Shown piece after piece: positions 35,014-44,428 of a stretch of DNA of 64,000 bases. The notes under the pieces are model-generated. The model saw only the letters and a list, made by a program, of their open reading frames with translations, was not told the origin of the DNA and did no database searches. The stretch comes from Adiantum capillus-veneris (Eukaryota; Streptophyta; Polypodiopsida; Polypodiales; Pteridaceae), in the NCBI GenBank assembly GCA_014529385.2, contig CM043954.1, positions 6,327,806 to 6,391,805 on the forward strand. Direction: 5' to 3'. The position numbers and the translations under genes are program-made. Each line of letters begins with the position of its first letter. Position 1 is the stretch's first letter.

Positions 35014-35540
35014 TGTAACAGACTTGGACACTCCAAGTCAAGAATCAACCGTGACAGCACCAAATAACCACTTCAAAACAATTCACAGATCACAATAGAT
35101 TTGCACTGGCCCGGCGGAGTTCCGTGCCTAGAGATATTGGCCCCAAAGACTGGCGCCCCTTTCGGTATTTCTTTTTATATTAATCAATCATCAAAGTACA
35201 AGAGAGCGGTTAGGGTTTCACTCTCAGACTCTACCTCCAGATGCTCTGAGAAGTGAGGCCCTCACCACTAATTTAAAGGTTACAAGGAATGCCCAAAAGC
35301 TTTTAAAATCAAAAGCATCAGTTCTCTCTCTCTCTCTTAGAGAGTCTTTTCTCTTTTTTTTTTTTTTAAAGCAAAAGCAAAATTCGCGTCGCTCACCATT
35401 TTCCAAAAATAATAATAATAATCCGCCTCCGCGATTTCCGGAATTTAGGGTTTTTGGCAAAAATTAGGGTTTGCAAGAATTTTAGGGTTTTTGGCAGAAA
35501 TTAGGGTTTCTGCTGTCCGCCACGTCATCACTTTCTGACA
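35014..35540 (-). repeat. 5' LTR of the chromovirus
   Basis: 527 bp, partner of 29071-29622. The length difference comes mainly from the shorter (AAT)n run and small deletions. It carries the same teloboxes (35442-35510) and the shared GAAATACCGAAAGGGG block. Confidence 0.95.
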
Positions 35541-35664
35541 TGAGGTTAACCTTTGGGAGTATAAACTCCTGTTGGTTCTGGCTTGTGCTGGCTTGTGCTT
35601 GCAGATGTGGAGGCACATTGTTTTGGGCAGTCCTTACTATAGTGACCTTAGTTTCAAGGCAGTG

Positions 35665-36885
35665 TCAGCAAGGGCAGTGTCGGCAAGGAGGGGACCCTTC
35701 TGGCAACGGACATTTGCTCTGATAATGTTTATACTCCCCGCACCTGTAGCACAAAATTGGCCTATTGGAGGGGCGAGGTGGTCTTGGCCCTTGCTGCATA
35801 GGGCCGGATGCTGACGTGTAGAAGCTTTGGGGAACTGAAGGAGTACTAGCATGATAAAAGCTGGGGGAGGCAAAGTTGTTGTGCATACCTTGCATAGGAG
35901 GTGTTATCAGCAGAGGTGGCATCGGCTTTTGATGGCCATAGAGTGAAACCATGTTGGATGCAGGTGCTATCCCTTCTTGGAGAGAAGGACCTAGACTTTG
36001 TTGTATTTGCCGCAATCCCTTGATATAGTAGAAATCCTTGTCTTCATGCCCCGACTTTTTGCAGAAGTGGCAATAAGCCCGAAGGGGACAGTCCTGTGGA
36101 GGATGTCCTGGAGAGCGACACGAGTTGCACCATACCATAGCCTTAGTCTCCTACTGAGACTGAAGCTCTTCTAGCTCTCTCTTGATTTGATCCAAAGCCT
36201 CAAAATGCGGTGGTTTCTCCTGTCTAAGAGAGATTGATTTCTCCTCTTGCAGAGCGCGTTGTAGTTTTAGGGCTTCAAATTCCCTACGTAAAGAAGTCAA
36301 AGGATCAGCATGACTTTCCGAAAACACAAAGGGGGTCTCTATGTGAGGGGAGTTGGTGAACAGCTTCCTAGCCCCCTCTATCCTAGTAGCAGCTGCAACG
36401 AACTCCTCCAGAGTGGTATCGGGTCGGAGACTCTCTCGGAGTTTTTGTTGAGAAGTTTTGGAAAGAGCCTTCTCCACCCACTTCTTAACCATAAATTCAC
36501 CGGGTTGCTGGGGAAGCTTGGCAACCAAAGACTTGGTTTTAGTCATAAGTTCTGCAAAAGTCTCCTCTGGCTGGAGCACCATGTTGGCCAACTCATCCAA
36601 AACTTTCTCTTGGTAGTCACCTGGCCTGAATGCTGCACAGAATTGTTGTCTTAAAGCTGCCCAAGTTGCAAAATGGTTCTCTGCAAACTGACTGTACCAT
36701 TTGTCTGCTAAGCCATCCAAGGTAGATGGAAAGAGTACCAAATAAGCATCTTCTCTATAAAGACCACGACGTCTACAGAGAGATACAAACCTTCTTGCAT
36801 GGTCGTTTGCATCTTCTGAAGAGAGTCCCTTGAAGGTAGGAAACTTGATGTTTACCTTGGCCAAAACACTGGCCAACGCCTCCAT
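35665..36885 (-). pseudogene. Gag of the Tat-like element
   Basis: Starts MEALASVLAKVNIKFPTF and contains the gypsy capsid pattern FVSLCRRRGLYREDAYL, LFPSTLDGLADKWYSQF, TWAALRQQFCAAFRPGDY. After a single in-frame TAG at 36151-36153 (after a Gln; probably once Gln) the same frame goes on to nucleocapsid with three zinc-knuckle-like motifs: WCNSCRSPGHPPQDC, YCHFCKKSGHED (last Cys replaced) and LCYRCGEYKHYQSKC. A stop at 35665-35667 lies just before the nested chromovirus. Apart from these stops it is well kept. Three knuckles are more than the usual one or two. Confidence 0.88.
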
Positions 36886-37465
36886 GGCTTCTTGCTTAGG
36901 AGTCCGTTGCTCAATAGCCTGCTGTAATAGAATAGGAGAGAGCTTTACTGGGGAAGGTGACCTGGAAGATGTGGAACTTGATGGAGGAGGAATGGGTGAT
37001 GCCGTATGTGGAGGTATGGATGATTATGTTGATGGACTTCTACTAGGTACCAAGGGTCATCTTTTGTTGTAGTACTTCAGAGGACTCACTAGTGCGCTTT
37101 GACGCTTGAATGACCGCCTTGTATGTGTCATGCAGCGACCACCAATCCAACCAAGCTTTGGGCAAGAAGACCTTTAATTGGCTGAAGACAGGTCTAGACT
37201 CTACTAGACCCAGGCTGGACCAGGGACAAGGAGGGACTAGACCTGGGACGAGGAAGGACTAGACCTGGATGAGAGCTGATTGGACCAGGGCTAGAGAGGA
37301 CCAAACCAGTTGGACCAGGGCGAGAGAGGACCAGACCAGCAGGCTACACAGTGCAAGCCAAAGTAGGCGAAGCTAGATAAAAACCAACTAGCTTCAAGAT
37401 TTGTACCTCAACAGAGAGTGAGACTTCAGTTGAGGTCCTACCGTGATCGCCAAAATGAGAACACC
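36886..37465 (-). other. 5' leader of the Tat-like element
   Basis: No gene. It contains repeated GGACCAGGGC and GACTAGACCTGG words (37195-37345), and next to the LTR a primer-site-like stretch on the minus strand, TTTTGGCGATCACGG (37441-37455), resembling the TTTGGCGCCGTTGCC type typical of Tat/Athila elements, not the tRNA-Met type. The tRNA cannot be named by eye. Confidence 0.6.
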
Positions 37466-38046
37466 TGTAGCACGGATAGTGTGTCGTGATCTCTACAGTG
37501 GGTGCTCCTCAGTGCAATGTGCGTGACAATCTCACTCAAAACAGACTGAAGACGAAGGAACAATAGACAACAACTGAACAACTGAGCTCACAGAGATACA
37601 ACAGCAGACCAGAACATATGACTCGACTATCTCAAAGAACTGATACAGACTCTGGCGTGGCAGCACACTCAACTCCAACCCAGGACTCACAGGTACAATG
37701 GGTGTCGAGGCTCAGATGTGCAAGGATGGTGAAGACGTGCTGTGTACATAGACTCTATCCTCAAAACGACAACGCTGAACCATATATGAAGCAGATGATA
37801 AAATGACCCAACAGCTCCTACTCATATGTACCACCATAAAGAGCCACCAACAGCTCATAAATGTCAACCATCTAAGTCTATCCCGAAACTGAGTGGTGGT
37901 GACCTGGCCACGATGTCCACTAGACCACCGTCCGTATCCCTGCCACGTGTCACTGTCCAGCCCAGAGAGTCCGTCCAGTGTGAACCAGACCAGACTAACT
38001 GTACGAACTGTGTGTCCTGTGAAAGGGACACTGTAGCCCTGCTACA
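37466..38046 (-). repeat. 5' LTR of the Tat-like element
   Basis: 581 bp, TGTAGC to GCTACA, followed by the duplication GCTAC at 38047-38051 and then by resumed LINE family 2 sequence. Confidence 0.95.
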
Positions 38047-39250
38047 GCTACTATGTGGTACATCACTTCTTGCTGGATCTTCTTGAGTTCTTGTATCAGC
38101 CAGGTAGAGAGGCTGATCAAGAACTTCCTTTGGTCAGGGCGTGACACTCAGACAGCCTGGCCAAAGTGGCTTGGCAGGTCATCACTCTTCCTTGTTCACA
38201 GGGAGGGCTTGGGATCATAGACCTAGCACAGCAGAGCAGAGCCCTTCTTGGGAAGTTCATCGTCCGAGGACTTCTTCCAGGTGAGGAGCCCCGAAAGGAG
38301 TTCTTGCTACAGCAGCTCCGTGCTAGGGTGCCTCAGGCAGGAGGCCCCTGGCAACCTTCGACCAGATGGATCTTCACAAAGATGCGCAGAGTTGGTTTGA
38401 GCAGGAGATTGGAGAACCGCTTCGCTGTGGATTTGCTTCGATCTTGGGAGCACTTGCGGCGAAGCCTGGAGCAACGGCAGCCTACTTGCACGGAGGAGCG
38501 CCTGCGACAGCCCCTTGTTTGGAACCCCATGGTTAGCACTCAGAGAGGCCACTTACTTGGTAGTCGGCCTCATGTTTCCTCGGGTCCCATGGCAGCGGGT
38601 CCAGCACGCTCTTTAGGTGACTAGTTACAGTTTCCAGGCTTGTCAGAGGAGCTGCAGGGCTTTCAGCTACAGGGCATGAGAGGGGTGCAGAGCATGTGCC
38701 AGGACATCTCAGAGGCAGTACCAGCTGAGTGGCTCACACCTTTCGAGTCAACAGCGCCGAGATGGATGGGAGCCTTCACGCGACTGGAGGTTCTCATCTC
38801 AGTTCGGGCTTGCTCAGAGACTGTTCCCTCCCTGTTTTTCGAGTTACAGGGTGAGGGACGCTTACAGCGAGTTGCAGTAGAGGCCCCGCAGGTGGTAGAG
38901 TGTTGTTTCCAGAGGATCCGAGTGGTGGGCATCTGTGGGAGGACTTGTGTCATCGATCCTAACCCAGCTGCTCTTGAGACTGGACATTGGAGACTGTGGG
39001 CTTGGAAGTGTTGTCCACTGGCACGAGTACAGTGGGATCCTGGAGAGTAGCTTTGGAGGGACCCTTTCTCTTCTGCAGACCACCCAGGTGTCCCTTTCTT
39101 TCAGTACACTATTCGACTGGGACGTCACATACTGGCAGCACATAGAGAGGCTCGCCCTGCTGCAGCACCTCATTGGCAAGAGGAGGGTCTCACAGCTAAG
39201 TTCTTGGCAGCTTTTTGGGAGAGGTTGTGGAGAGGTTCTCTGCACTTGCT

Positions 39251-39603
39251 CCCTTTCGGTACTTCTTTGTATTGCTTCAACTCAATACACAGGGGGTGGC
39301 TCTGCTTTTTTTTTTTTCCGAGTTGAAGCATAGAAATACCGAAAGGGGCGCCATCATTTAAGGACAATGCTCTCTTGGGGTGGAACTCCGCCACTCTGCC
39401 TCTCCTGTATCGTGACTCTTTCAGTTCGCTTGTTTTGAAGTGCTAAAAGTCTATTCCATCTTTTCTTTTCCGTTGGCACATGGTGCCCTCCCGTTAGAGT
39501 ATTGCTGTAGATTTCATCTTTGATCTCTTAAAGACCCAAGGTGGGTTATCAAGGTATTCGGACCCCCTGTGTATTGAGTTGAAGCATAGAAATACCAAAA
39601 GGG
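39251..39603. repeat. Inverted repeat around an LTR scrap
   Basis: 39251-39295 is a near reverse complement of 39564-39603 (arm words TTGCTTCAACTCAATACACA and TGTGTATTGAGTTGAAGC). The arms enclose one copy of a 245-bp repeat and a T-run near 39305-39317. Confidence 0.85.
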
Positions 39604-39820
39604 ACGCCATCATTTAAGGACAATGCTCTCTTGGGGTGGAACTCCGCCACTCTGCCTCTCCTGTATCATGACTCTTTCAGTTCACTTGTTTTGAAGTGCT
39701 AAAAGTCTATTCCATCTTTTCTTTTCCGTTGGCACATGGTGCCCTCCCGTTAGAGTATTGCTGTGGATTTCATCTTTGATCTCTTAAAGACCCAAGGTGG
39801 GTTATCAAGGTATTCGGACC
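39320..39820 (+). repeat. 245-bp tandem duplication: LTR end joined to integrase
   Basis: Units 39320-39564 and 39576-39820 are near-identical. Each joins an LTR 3' part (GAAATACCGAAAGGGGCGCC through CATGGTGCCC) to the start of a gypsy integrase core (IAVDFIFDL-like, then KTQGGYQGIRT). An LTR end cannot normally abut integrase, so this is a rearranged junction that was then duplicated. Confidence 0.9.
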
Positions 39821-41020
39821 ATAGTAGATAGATTTAGCAAGCTCGCTCACTTTGTGCGCGTAAAGAAAACAGTGAAGGCCGATCACTTGGCTAAACTATT
39901 CATTGCACTAATCTGCGAATATGATGGGATGCCAAAGTCTTTTGTGCAGACAAAGACACTTTTACGAGCTTGCTTTGGAGAGAAGTGTGCGAGAGTTTGG
40001 GTACACTCAAGTTCTCTTGGACTTGACAGCCATAGATTACGATCGCAATCACAGATTACCAATTCAGAGCTGATAGACTTGTTAAATTGCTATATCTCTG
40101 ATGAGAAGCCATACTGGGACAAGTATTTTCCATTGGTGTAGTTTGCTTACAACAACATTCTTCACACGTCTATTGAGAGTATTGCTATGGATTTCTTCTT
40201 TGATCTCCCGAAGACCCAAGATGGGCATCAAGGCATTCGGACCATAGTAGATAGATTTAGCAAGCTTGCTCACTTTGTACACGTGAAGAAAAGAGTGAAG
40301 GCCAATCACTTGGCTAAACTGTTCATTGCATAGATCTGCGAATATGATGGGATGCCAAAGCGTATTGTGGCTGAACCAGGTTTACGAGCTTATATAGGAG
40401 AGCAGTGTGCAAGAGCCTGTGTACCGACACTCAAGTTCTCTTCAACTCATCAACGGTCATAGATTACCAACTCAGCAAGCAGTTGGCAATCACAGATCAC
40501 CAACTCAGCGCTATTAGACTTGTTGAAGTGTTACATCTCTGATGAGAAGTTTTAGTGGGACAAGTATTTTACATTGGTGTAGTTTGCTTACAACAACATT
40601 GTTCACACGTCTACTAAAAAGGAACCATTTGAGATAGTCAAGGGTGGCAAGCAGGTTCCGCCTGTCCTGTGCACCAAGAACGAGTTCTTTCACCCTAATC
40701 AATTTGTTGAGGATCATCTTTTACCAAGGTTAAGAAGGTATTGCAGAAGTCTCAGGAGAGGCATGAGAGAGCAGCAGATAAGTATCGCCCACGACTTGCA
40801 GTTAAAAGAAAGAGATGGTGCTTCTCAAGTTTGGGAAGGCGTAATTGAAAAAGATGAAGGGTAAGGAGAGGTTTATCCAAAGCTAAGTATGAGATTTTAT
40901 GGACCCTTCCAGATTTCCGAGGAGATCAACAATGTATCCTTCATACTTAAATTACCAGATCATTCGAGAATTCACAATGATTTTCACGTGAGTCTTCTAC
41001 GACCTTTCAATAAGTAGACC
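39497..41020 (+). pseudogene. Gypsy integrase fragments, two copies in tandem plus C-terminal end
   Basis: The first copy (39757-40150) reads TIVDRFSKLAHFVRVKKTV, HLAKLFIALICEYDGMPKS and, after damage, YISDEKPYWDKYFPLV-FAYNN. The second (40178-40620) repeats the same with SIAMDFFFDLPKTQDG, VDRFSKLAHFVHVKKRV, EYDGMPKRIVAEPG and FAYNNIVHTSTKKEPFEIV. It ends with YGPFQISEEINNVSFILKL and RIHNDFHVSLLRPF (about 40890-41015), close in wording to the chromovirus integrase tail at 30480-30600. The second catalytic Asp is missing (AEPG for SDRG). Several stops. Debris of a chromovirus-like element. Confidence 0.85.
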
Positions 41021-41309
41021 CAAGCCCCACGCCAACAACTAGAAAAAGCAGCATGAATCGCAATCGCAGTTCATACAGGTTTCTGATGTGGTGGGTGTAC
41101 GGAGGGCTGAGGTGGCAGCTAACATGGCAAGTGTCTGTCGCTATCCACATGGCACTTTTCACGCTGGGAAAGCTTTCAGGCGATCAGTTATTGAAAGCAT
41201 ATGATCTCTGTTCTTTTGGGGCACACATTGTACAGTGTTTTGGACCTAATTCCTTTAAATATGAGGCCAGGGTTAGCCATTAGCAGTCATTCTATTCAAA
41301 TGGGCTCAC
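41021..41309. other. LTR-like debris, no gene
   Basis: Contains CATGGCAAGTG, CTTTTCACGCTGGG and CCTTTAAATATGAGGCCAGGG, the last matching the CCTTTAAATATGAGG segment in LTR c (about 61086). Probably a decayed LTR; no ends found. Confidence 0.45.
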
Positions 41310-42250
41310 ATCAGCAGTTTAACAGACAACTGAAAAAGATAAAAAAGACATATCGCAAGGAGTGCCTGAGTGGAGATCTCCAGTGTTCTCTTTCAGATAG
41401 AGTTTTCTGGTTTAAGTTCGTTTGTGGTGTTGCTGCATTGTTTTACCGTCTGGCCCCTTATCAAGTGACTTGCAGATTTCAGACCGGAAGAGGAAGAGCA
41501 CAGGAGAGCCGAATGGACCAAGGGCCATGTCCTGCACCGGCAGCAACTGGACAACACTGTGCAATCTGGATCTCTCCACAAGGTATTACTGGCCACCTCC
41601 TAACCTGCGATTAACCTCAGGAATGCAGCATCCAAGCAAAGCAGTGTACCAAATTGCACGAAACAAAACCTGGTTGATCAGCGCTCTTCCCGCAAGGATA
41701 ACCACTGACACTACTTCTTGCGACTGGATTGTAAAGCAGAAGTGTGTGCTAAATTGGAGAAACCTTAATGTGAACTTGAAATAACAAGTATTTACGTGTC
41801 TGACCTGGCAACAACCAAATCAAACCATCCGAGGGATACCCTGTGAGCAATCCCCCTCAATACCAACCAGAAATCCAAAGACTAATATCAGGAGCACCAA
41901 TAGCTAAAACAAAGCCCAGGCAGCTCGCAGCACAGCAACTCAAATCAAAGCGTAAAGCAAAATATCATCAGCATACTTCACATCCAAGACATCCTGGGTG
42001 GCACATAGGGGAAGACAATTGTAAACCTCTAATGTGAGGGATTTTCTTTTTTGCAGAAATGCAAAAATATCATCCACAAAGAACACACACATGGAACCAA
42101 TGGACAACCGGTCTAAGAGGTCTGCCAGGAGTGGAGTGCTTGCCGACAAACTCCCCAATAGTTGTTTTGTTGGAAAGATGTCTATGTAATGTAAGACATG
42201 GTGTATAAATTTCAGGAAAAACAAAAAGTTTAAGACATCCAAGTTTATTC
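41310..42250 (-). pseudogene. Old LINE ORF2 fragment, family-2-like
   Basis: Minus strand. An RT-like piece with VKYADDILLYAL (about 41940-41985) sits downstream of FVDDIFAFLQKRK. A later piece reads WLLPGQTRKYLLFQVHI, comparable to WIPPGTAVRYLGCQVGL in LINE family 2 (about 21340-21400), then AGRALINQVLFRAIWY (about 41655-41700), comparable to AGRVVVANQVLLAT. Many stops. It lies directly downstream of exon 4 of the DsbA-like gene. Confidence 0.6.
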
Positions 42251-42348
42251 CATCAATCTACTTCGTAAACCTTTGGGCCGTAATCACAATGTCAAGATGA
42301 ATAGAAATCTAAAAAACCAGAGTGCTCATGAACTACAGGCATGGATAC

Positions 42349-43228
42349 CTATCACCAATGTACTTCTCTTGTGTAAAATAGTTGCAAAAGAGTTCTTCGA
42401 CCAGAGCATTTTGCTTATCGTATCCTTGTCGACCAGCCAATGCAATCAGTCTGTGACTATCTAGTGTAGAGCCTCTGCACCAGCATAAAGGCTAAGATTC
42501 AGAAAACCAAAGGCCTGTGCTTTCAAATGCACTGAGGCAGGAATAATGAGCTAATTCAATTGACAAAAATTTCTTTGTTAAGAAATCATAGAAGGCATAT
42601 GCATGGCTACAGACACCTACTGGGCTTAACCCAAGCCCCTCGATTAGAAATCTCAAAGATGTGCCCAGATAAAATTAAAGTAGCTCACGTTAGGCCACCA
42701 ATGCTGAAGTTCAGTCCCAATTCCTGAAATACCTGAAAGAGCGGCAGAATTACTTCAATAAAAAGAAAATAATCAAATCTGACACTTTTAAAACGTCAAA
42801 AAAGAGTAAATGGGGTGGTTTGTATCTTATCAATCAGTATAATTTCTTATGTATCTCTCTTTTACAAATTTCTTGCATCGCAACAGAAAACAGAGATAAT
42901 TACTTTTGTCATGTTTTCGATGATTGCTGCAGCACGTTCTTTACCAAACTTTTCCTTGTAGTACTCTAATTTACCAACTCCTTTTGTGTCTGCATTTGGA
43001 TTCAAGAGAAAAGGATGCCACTTGACCTGCAACTATGTTCATGCTTGTGAATCAAAGTTTTAATCAGGAAGAATCAAAAACAAATTACTCAACCTCAAAG
43101 TTGTATTTATCTCTTGATGCATCCATAGCCTTCTCTAGATTTCGCTTTCCAACAAAACACCATGGACAGACAGTGTCTGAGGTCACATCTATGTGAATCA
43201 AAGGTTTAGCTGCTCTTGTTCCTGCCAT
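42349..43228 (-). CDS. DsbA-like thioredoxin-fold oxidoreductase, exons 1-4 (gene incomplete)
   Basis: Exons on the minus strand: 43228-43094 (45 codons from ATG), 43026-42904 (41 codons), 42732-42689 (44 nt) and 42474-42349 (126 nt). Every intron has GT...AG ends and phases match across all three junctions, giving 142 continuous codons with no stop. Exon 1 has IHIDVTSDTVCPWCFVGKRN, with the redox pair CPWC of DsbA/FrnE-like proteins. Exon 2 reads VKWHPFLLNPNADTKGVGKL, exon 3 VFQELGLNFSIGGLT, exon 4 GSTLDSHRLIALAGRQG and ALVEELFCNYFTQEKYIGD. Order and wording fit plant DSBA-like oxidoreductases (about 210-220 residues). The last exon (with the cis-Pro region) is not found; old LINE sequence follows the exon 4 donor. 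It may be a live gene with a huge, repeat-filled last intron, or a truncated pseudogene. No signal peptide is seen. Confidence 0.85.
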
Positions 43229-44255
43229 CGGCGTTCTGTTTAAAAAGTAAACAGTGTTATTGAAACAGCTAAGAAATTATCAAACAAGGAATAAACCCTT
43301 TGTAATCACACAAATACTACGGAGAATAAAACTAGGTCATAGTTTCATGCCTTTTATTGAATAATTGTTTTGACATGTTTCGTTTCACATGTACCAACAA
43401 GAAACAGACAGTGCAACACATCATCTAGAGCTTAGAAATAAGATGCCTTTTATGCACATGATGACAAAATTGACCTGAAAGAGAAATCCACCATAGCAGC
43501 ATTAGAAGCTGTTACAAGAGCCTATTCTCAAAAAAGCATTATATATATTGTGCACGGTGAGCCTTGTGTGGGGGGAGTTTTGAAGAACCAAAGGAAATTG
43601 TCAGCTTGTGAATGTGCTTTAAGTGAGAAAATTGGGTGTGCAGAAAATTCAATTGCATGTGCAGGTGTGAGCCCATTTGTGTGTTGTTGTTAACATAATA
43701 AACATATCACAAAAGAGCTGTTATAGGAGCTTTTTTACCAAAACCACAGTCCAGATATGTGTGGCTCTCTCTCAAAAGTATTTCTTGGTAGTTATGGATG
43801 GGATGTATCCGTCGTATATATAGTCGATCTTGTGTGGTCTAGCCATATGAGTCATTGATCCAGAGACGATTCATTGTCACAAGTCCCTCCCTGCACTGTT
43901 TGAGTCTCCATACCCCCATTTTATCTTGTGAGCACTTGGTCTCAAGCTGTGTGCACTGCCAGCCAGTCTGTAGTTGATACATCAAGAGCAACTGGGCTCG
44001 TATTGAGTTTGGGGTTTATCTTGTTGTGTCTATTTCTAGTTCAATTTCTTGCTGTACATCATTTCAATTATACTATCATGCCTTTCAACTGTCTTGTTGT
44101 GTACGGTATGCCTAGTTAAACAAGAGCAGTGTATCGCATAGAACCTGGCATGCAGGATTTCCTTACAAATTTCACCCCAAGGATCAATGGTATGCATGGA
44201 GGTGGTATGCGACAAATTGTTGGCACTACTTTTGGCAATACGGGTAGCACGCTCA

Positions 44256-44297
<42 letters not shown>

Positions 44298-44428
44298 CCC
44301 TTTAATCTTTCCCCCACTTTCACTTTCACTACAACATTTTGCCTAGGATGTTAGTCTTTCTTTCAGCACACAAACTTTGGGCGACATTTAGGCAGAGGTT
44401 TTGAGAGACCACACTATCGCTAGGTTCT
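43229..44428. other. Upstream region of the DsbA-like gene, no gene found
   Basis: AT-rich sequence that should contain the 5' UTR and promoter of the minus-strand gene starting at 43228. I see no clear element boundary. A TC run lies at 44261-44294, and LINE copy D similarity starts near 44429. Confidence 0.5.

Larger units (their letters stand above)
29071..35540 (-). mobile_element. Ty3/gypsy chromovirus nested in the Tat-like element
   Basis: 6470 bp with LTRs at 29071-29622 and 35014-35540 (TGTAACA start; TGTGACA or TCTGACA end on the plus strand), flanked by a perfect 5-bp duplication TGAGG (29066-29070 and 35541-35545). On the minus strand: tRNA-Met primer site, gag with zinc knuckle, protease, RT, RNase H, integrase, chromodomain, polypurine tract. 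Gene order and chromodomain make it a chromovirus. Stops, a one-base deletion in RT and an internal integrase deletion disable it. Confidence 0.95.
21524..38046 (-). mobile_element. Ty3/gypsy LTR retrotransposon, Tat-like, 16.5 kb, with a nested chromovirus
   Basis: Two 581-bp LTRs (21524-22104 and 37466-38046), each with TGTAGC/GCTACA ends, flanked by a perfect 5-bp duplication GCTAC (21519-21523 and 38047-38051). Coding order on the minus strand is gag (36885-35665), protease (to 28110), RT-RNase H (27775-26098) and integrase (26079-24824), that is, the gypsy order. Protease DGGSG, no chromodomain after integrase, long non-coding flanks and an extra ORF before the 3' LTR all recall the Tat/Ogre group; that placement is inference. 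A 6470-bp chromovirus (29071-35540) sits between gag and protease; without it and its 5-bp duplication the element is about 10 kb. Confidence 0.93.
19017..39250 (+). pseudogene. LINE family 2 ORF2: endonuclease-RT, interrupted and decayed
   Basis: Starts MRIVSWNVQGLGG, the standard LINE endonuclease opening, in an ATGA overlap with ORF1. Endonuclease motifs: LLMLQEHH (about 19128), GDFNLLENP (about 19462), SRIDRFYTSD and SFSDHAPVI (about 19735). RT: LLLDFEKTYDRVDWDFLE (about 20845), VRQGCPLAPFLFLFYAEAM (about 21020) and EFAADSALYL (21158 on), where the usual first Asp of the FADD box is Ala (21161-21172), so the polymerase centre is lost. After the Tat-like insertion (21524-38046) the C-terminal part resumes at 38052 with AWQVITLPCSQGGLGIID, a typical late-ORF2 motif. 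Many stops exist (for example 19278-19280 and 38622-38624). It is non-functional. Confidence 0.85.
17041..39260 (+). mobile_element. LINE family 2, split by a 16.5-kb retrotransposon
   Basis: A second, unrelated LINE: ORF1 with a DUF4283-like region and zinc knuckle (17280-19020), then ORF2 with endonuclease (19017-19840), RT (about 20400-21420) and C-terminal region (38052-39250). The Tat-like element at 21524-38046 sits inside ORF2, with its 5-bp duplication GCTAC on both sides. The reading AGRVVVANQVLLAT before the insertion continues after it. The left end is not sharply defined; it begins soon after the (TC)n tail of copy C. No 3' tail is identifiable because LTR debris follows. Confidence 0.85.

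Noticed and set aside
41940-42242. Final exon of the DsbA-like gene
   Set aside because: The minus-strand reading has RT motifs (VKYADDILLY), not the cis-Pro region expected for DsbA.
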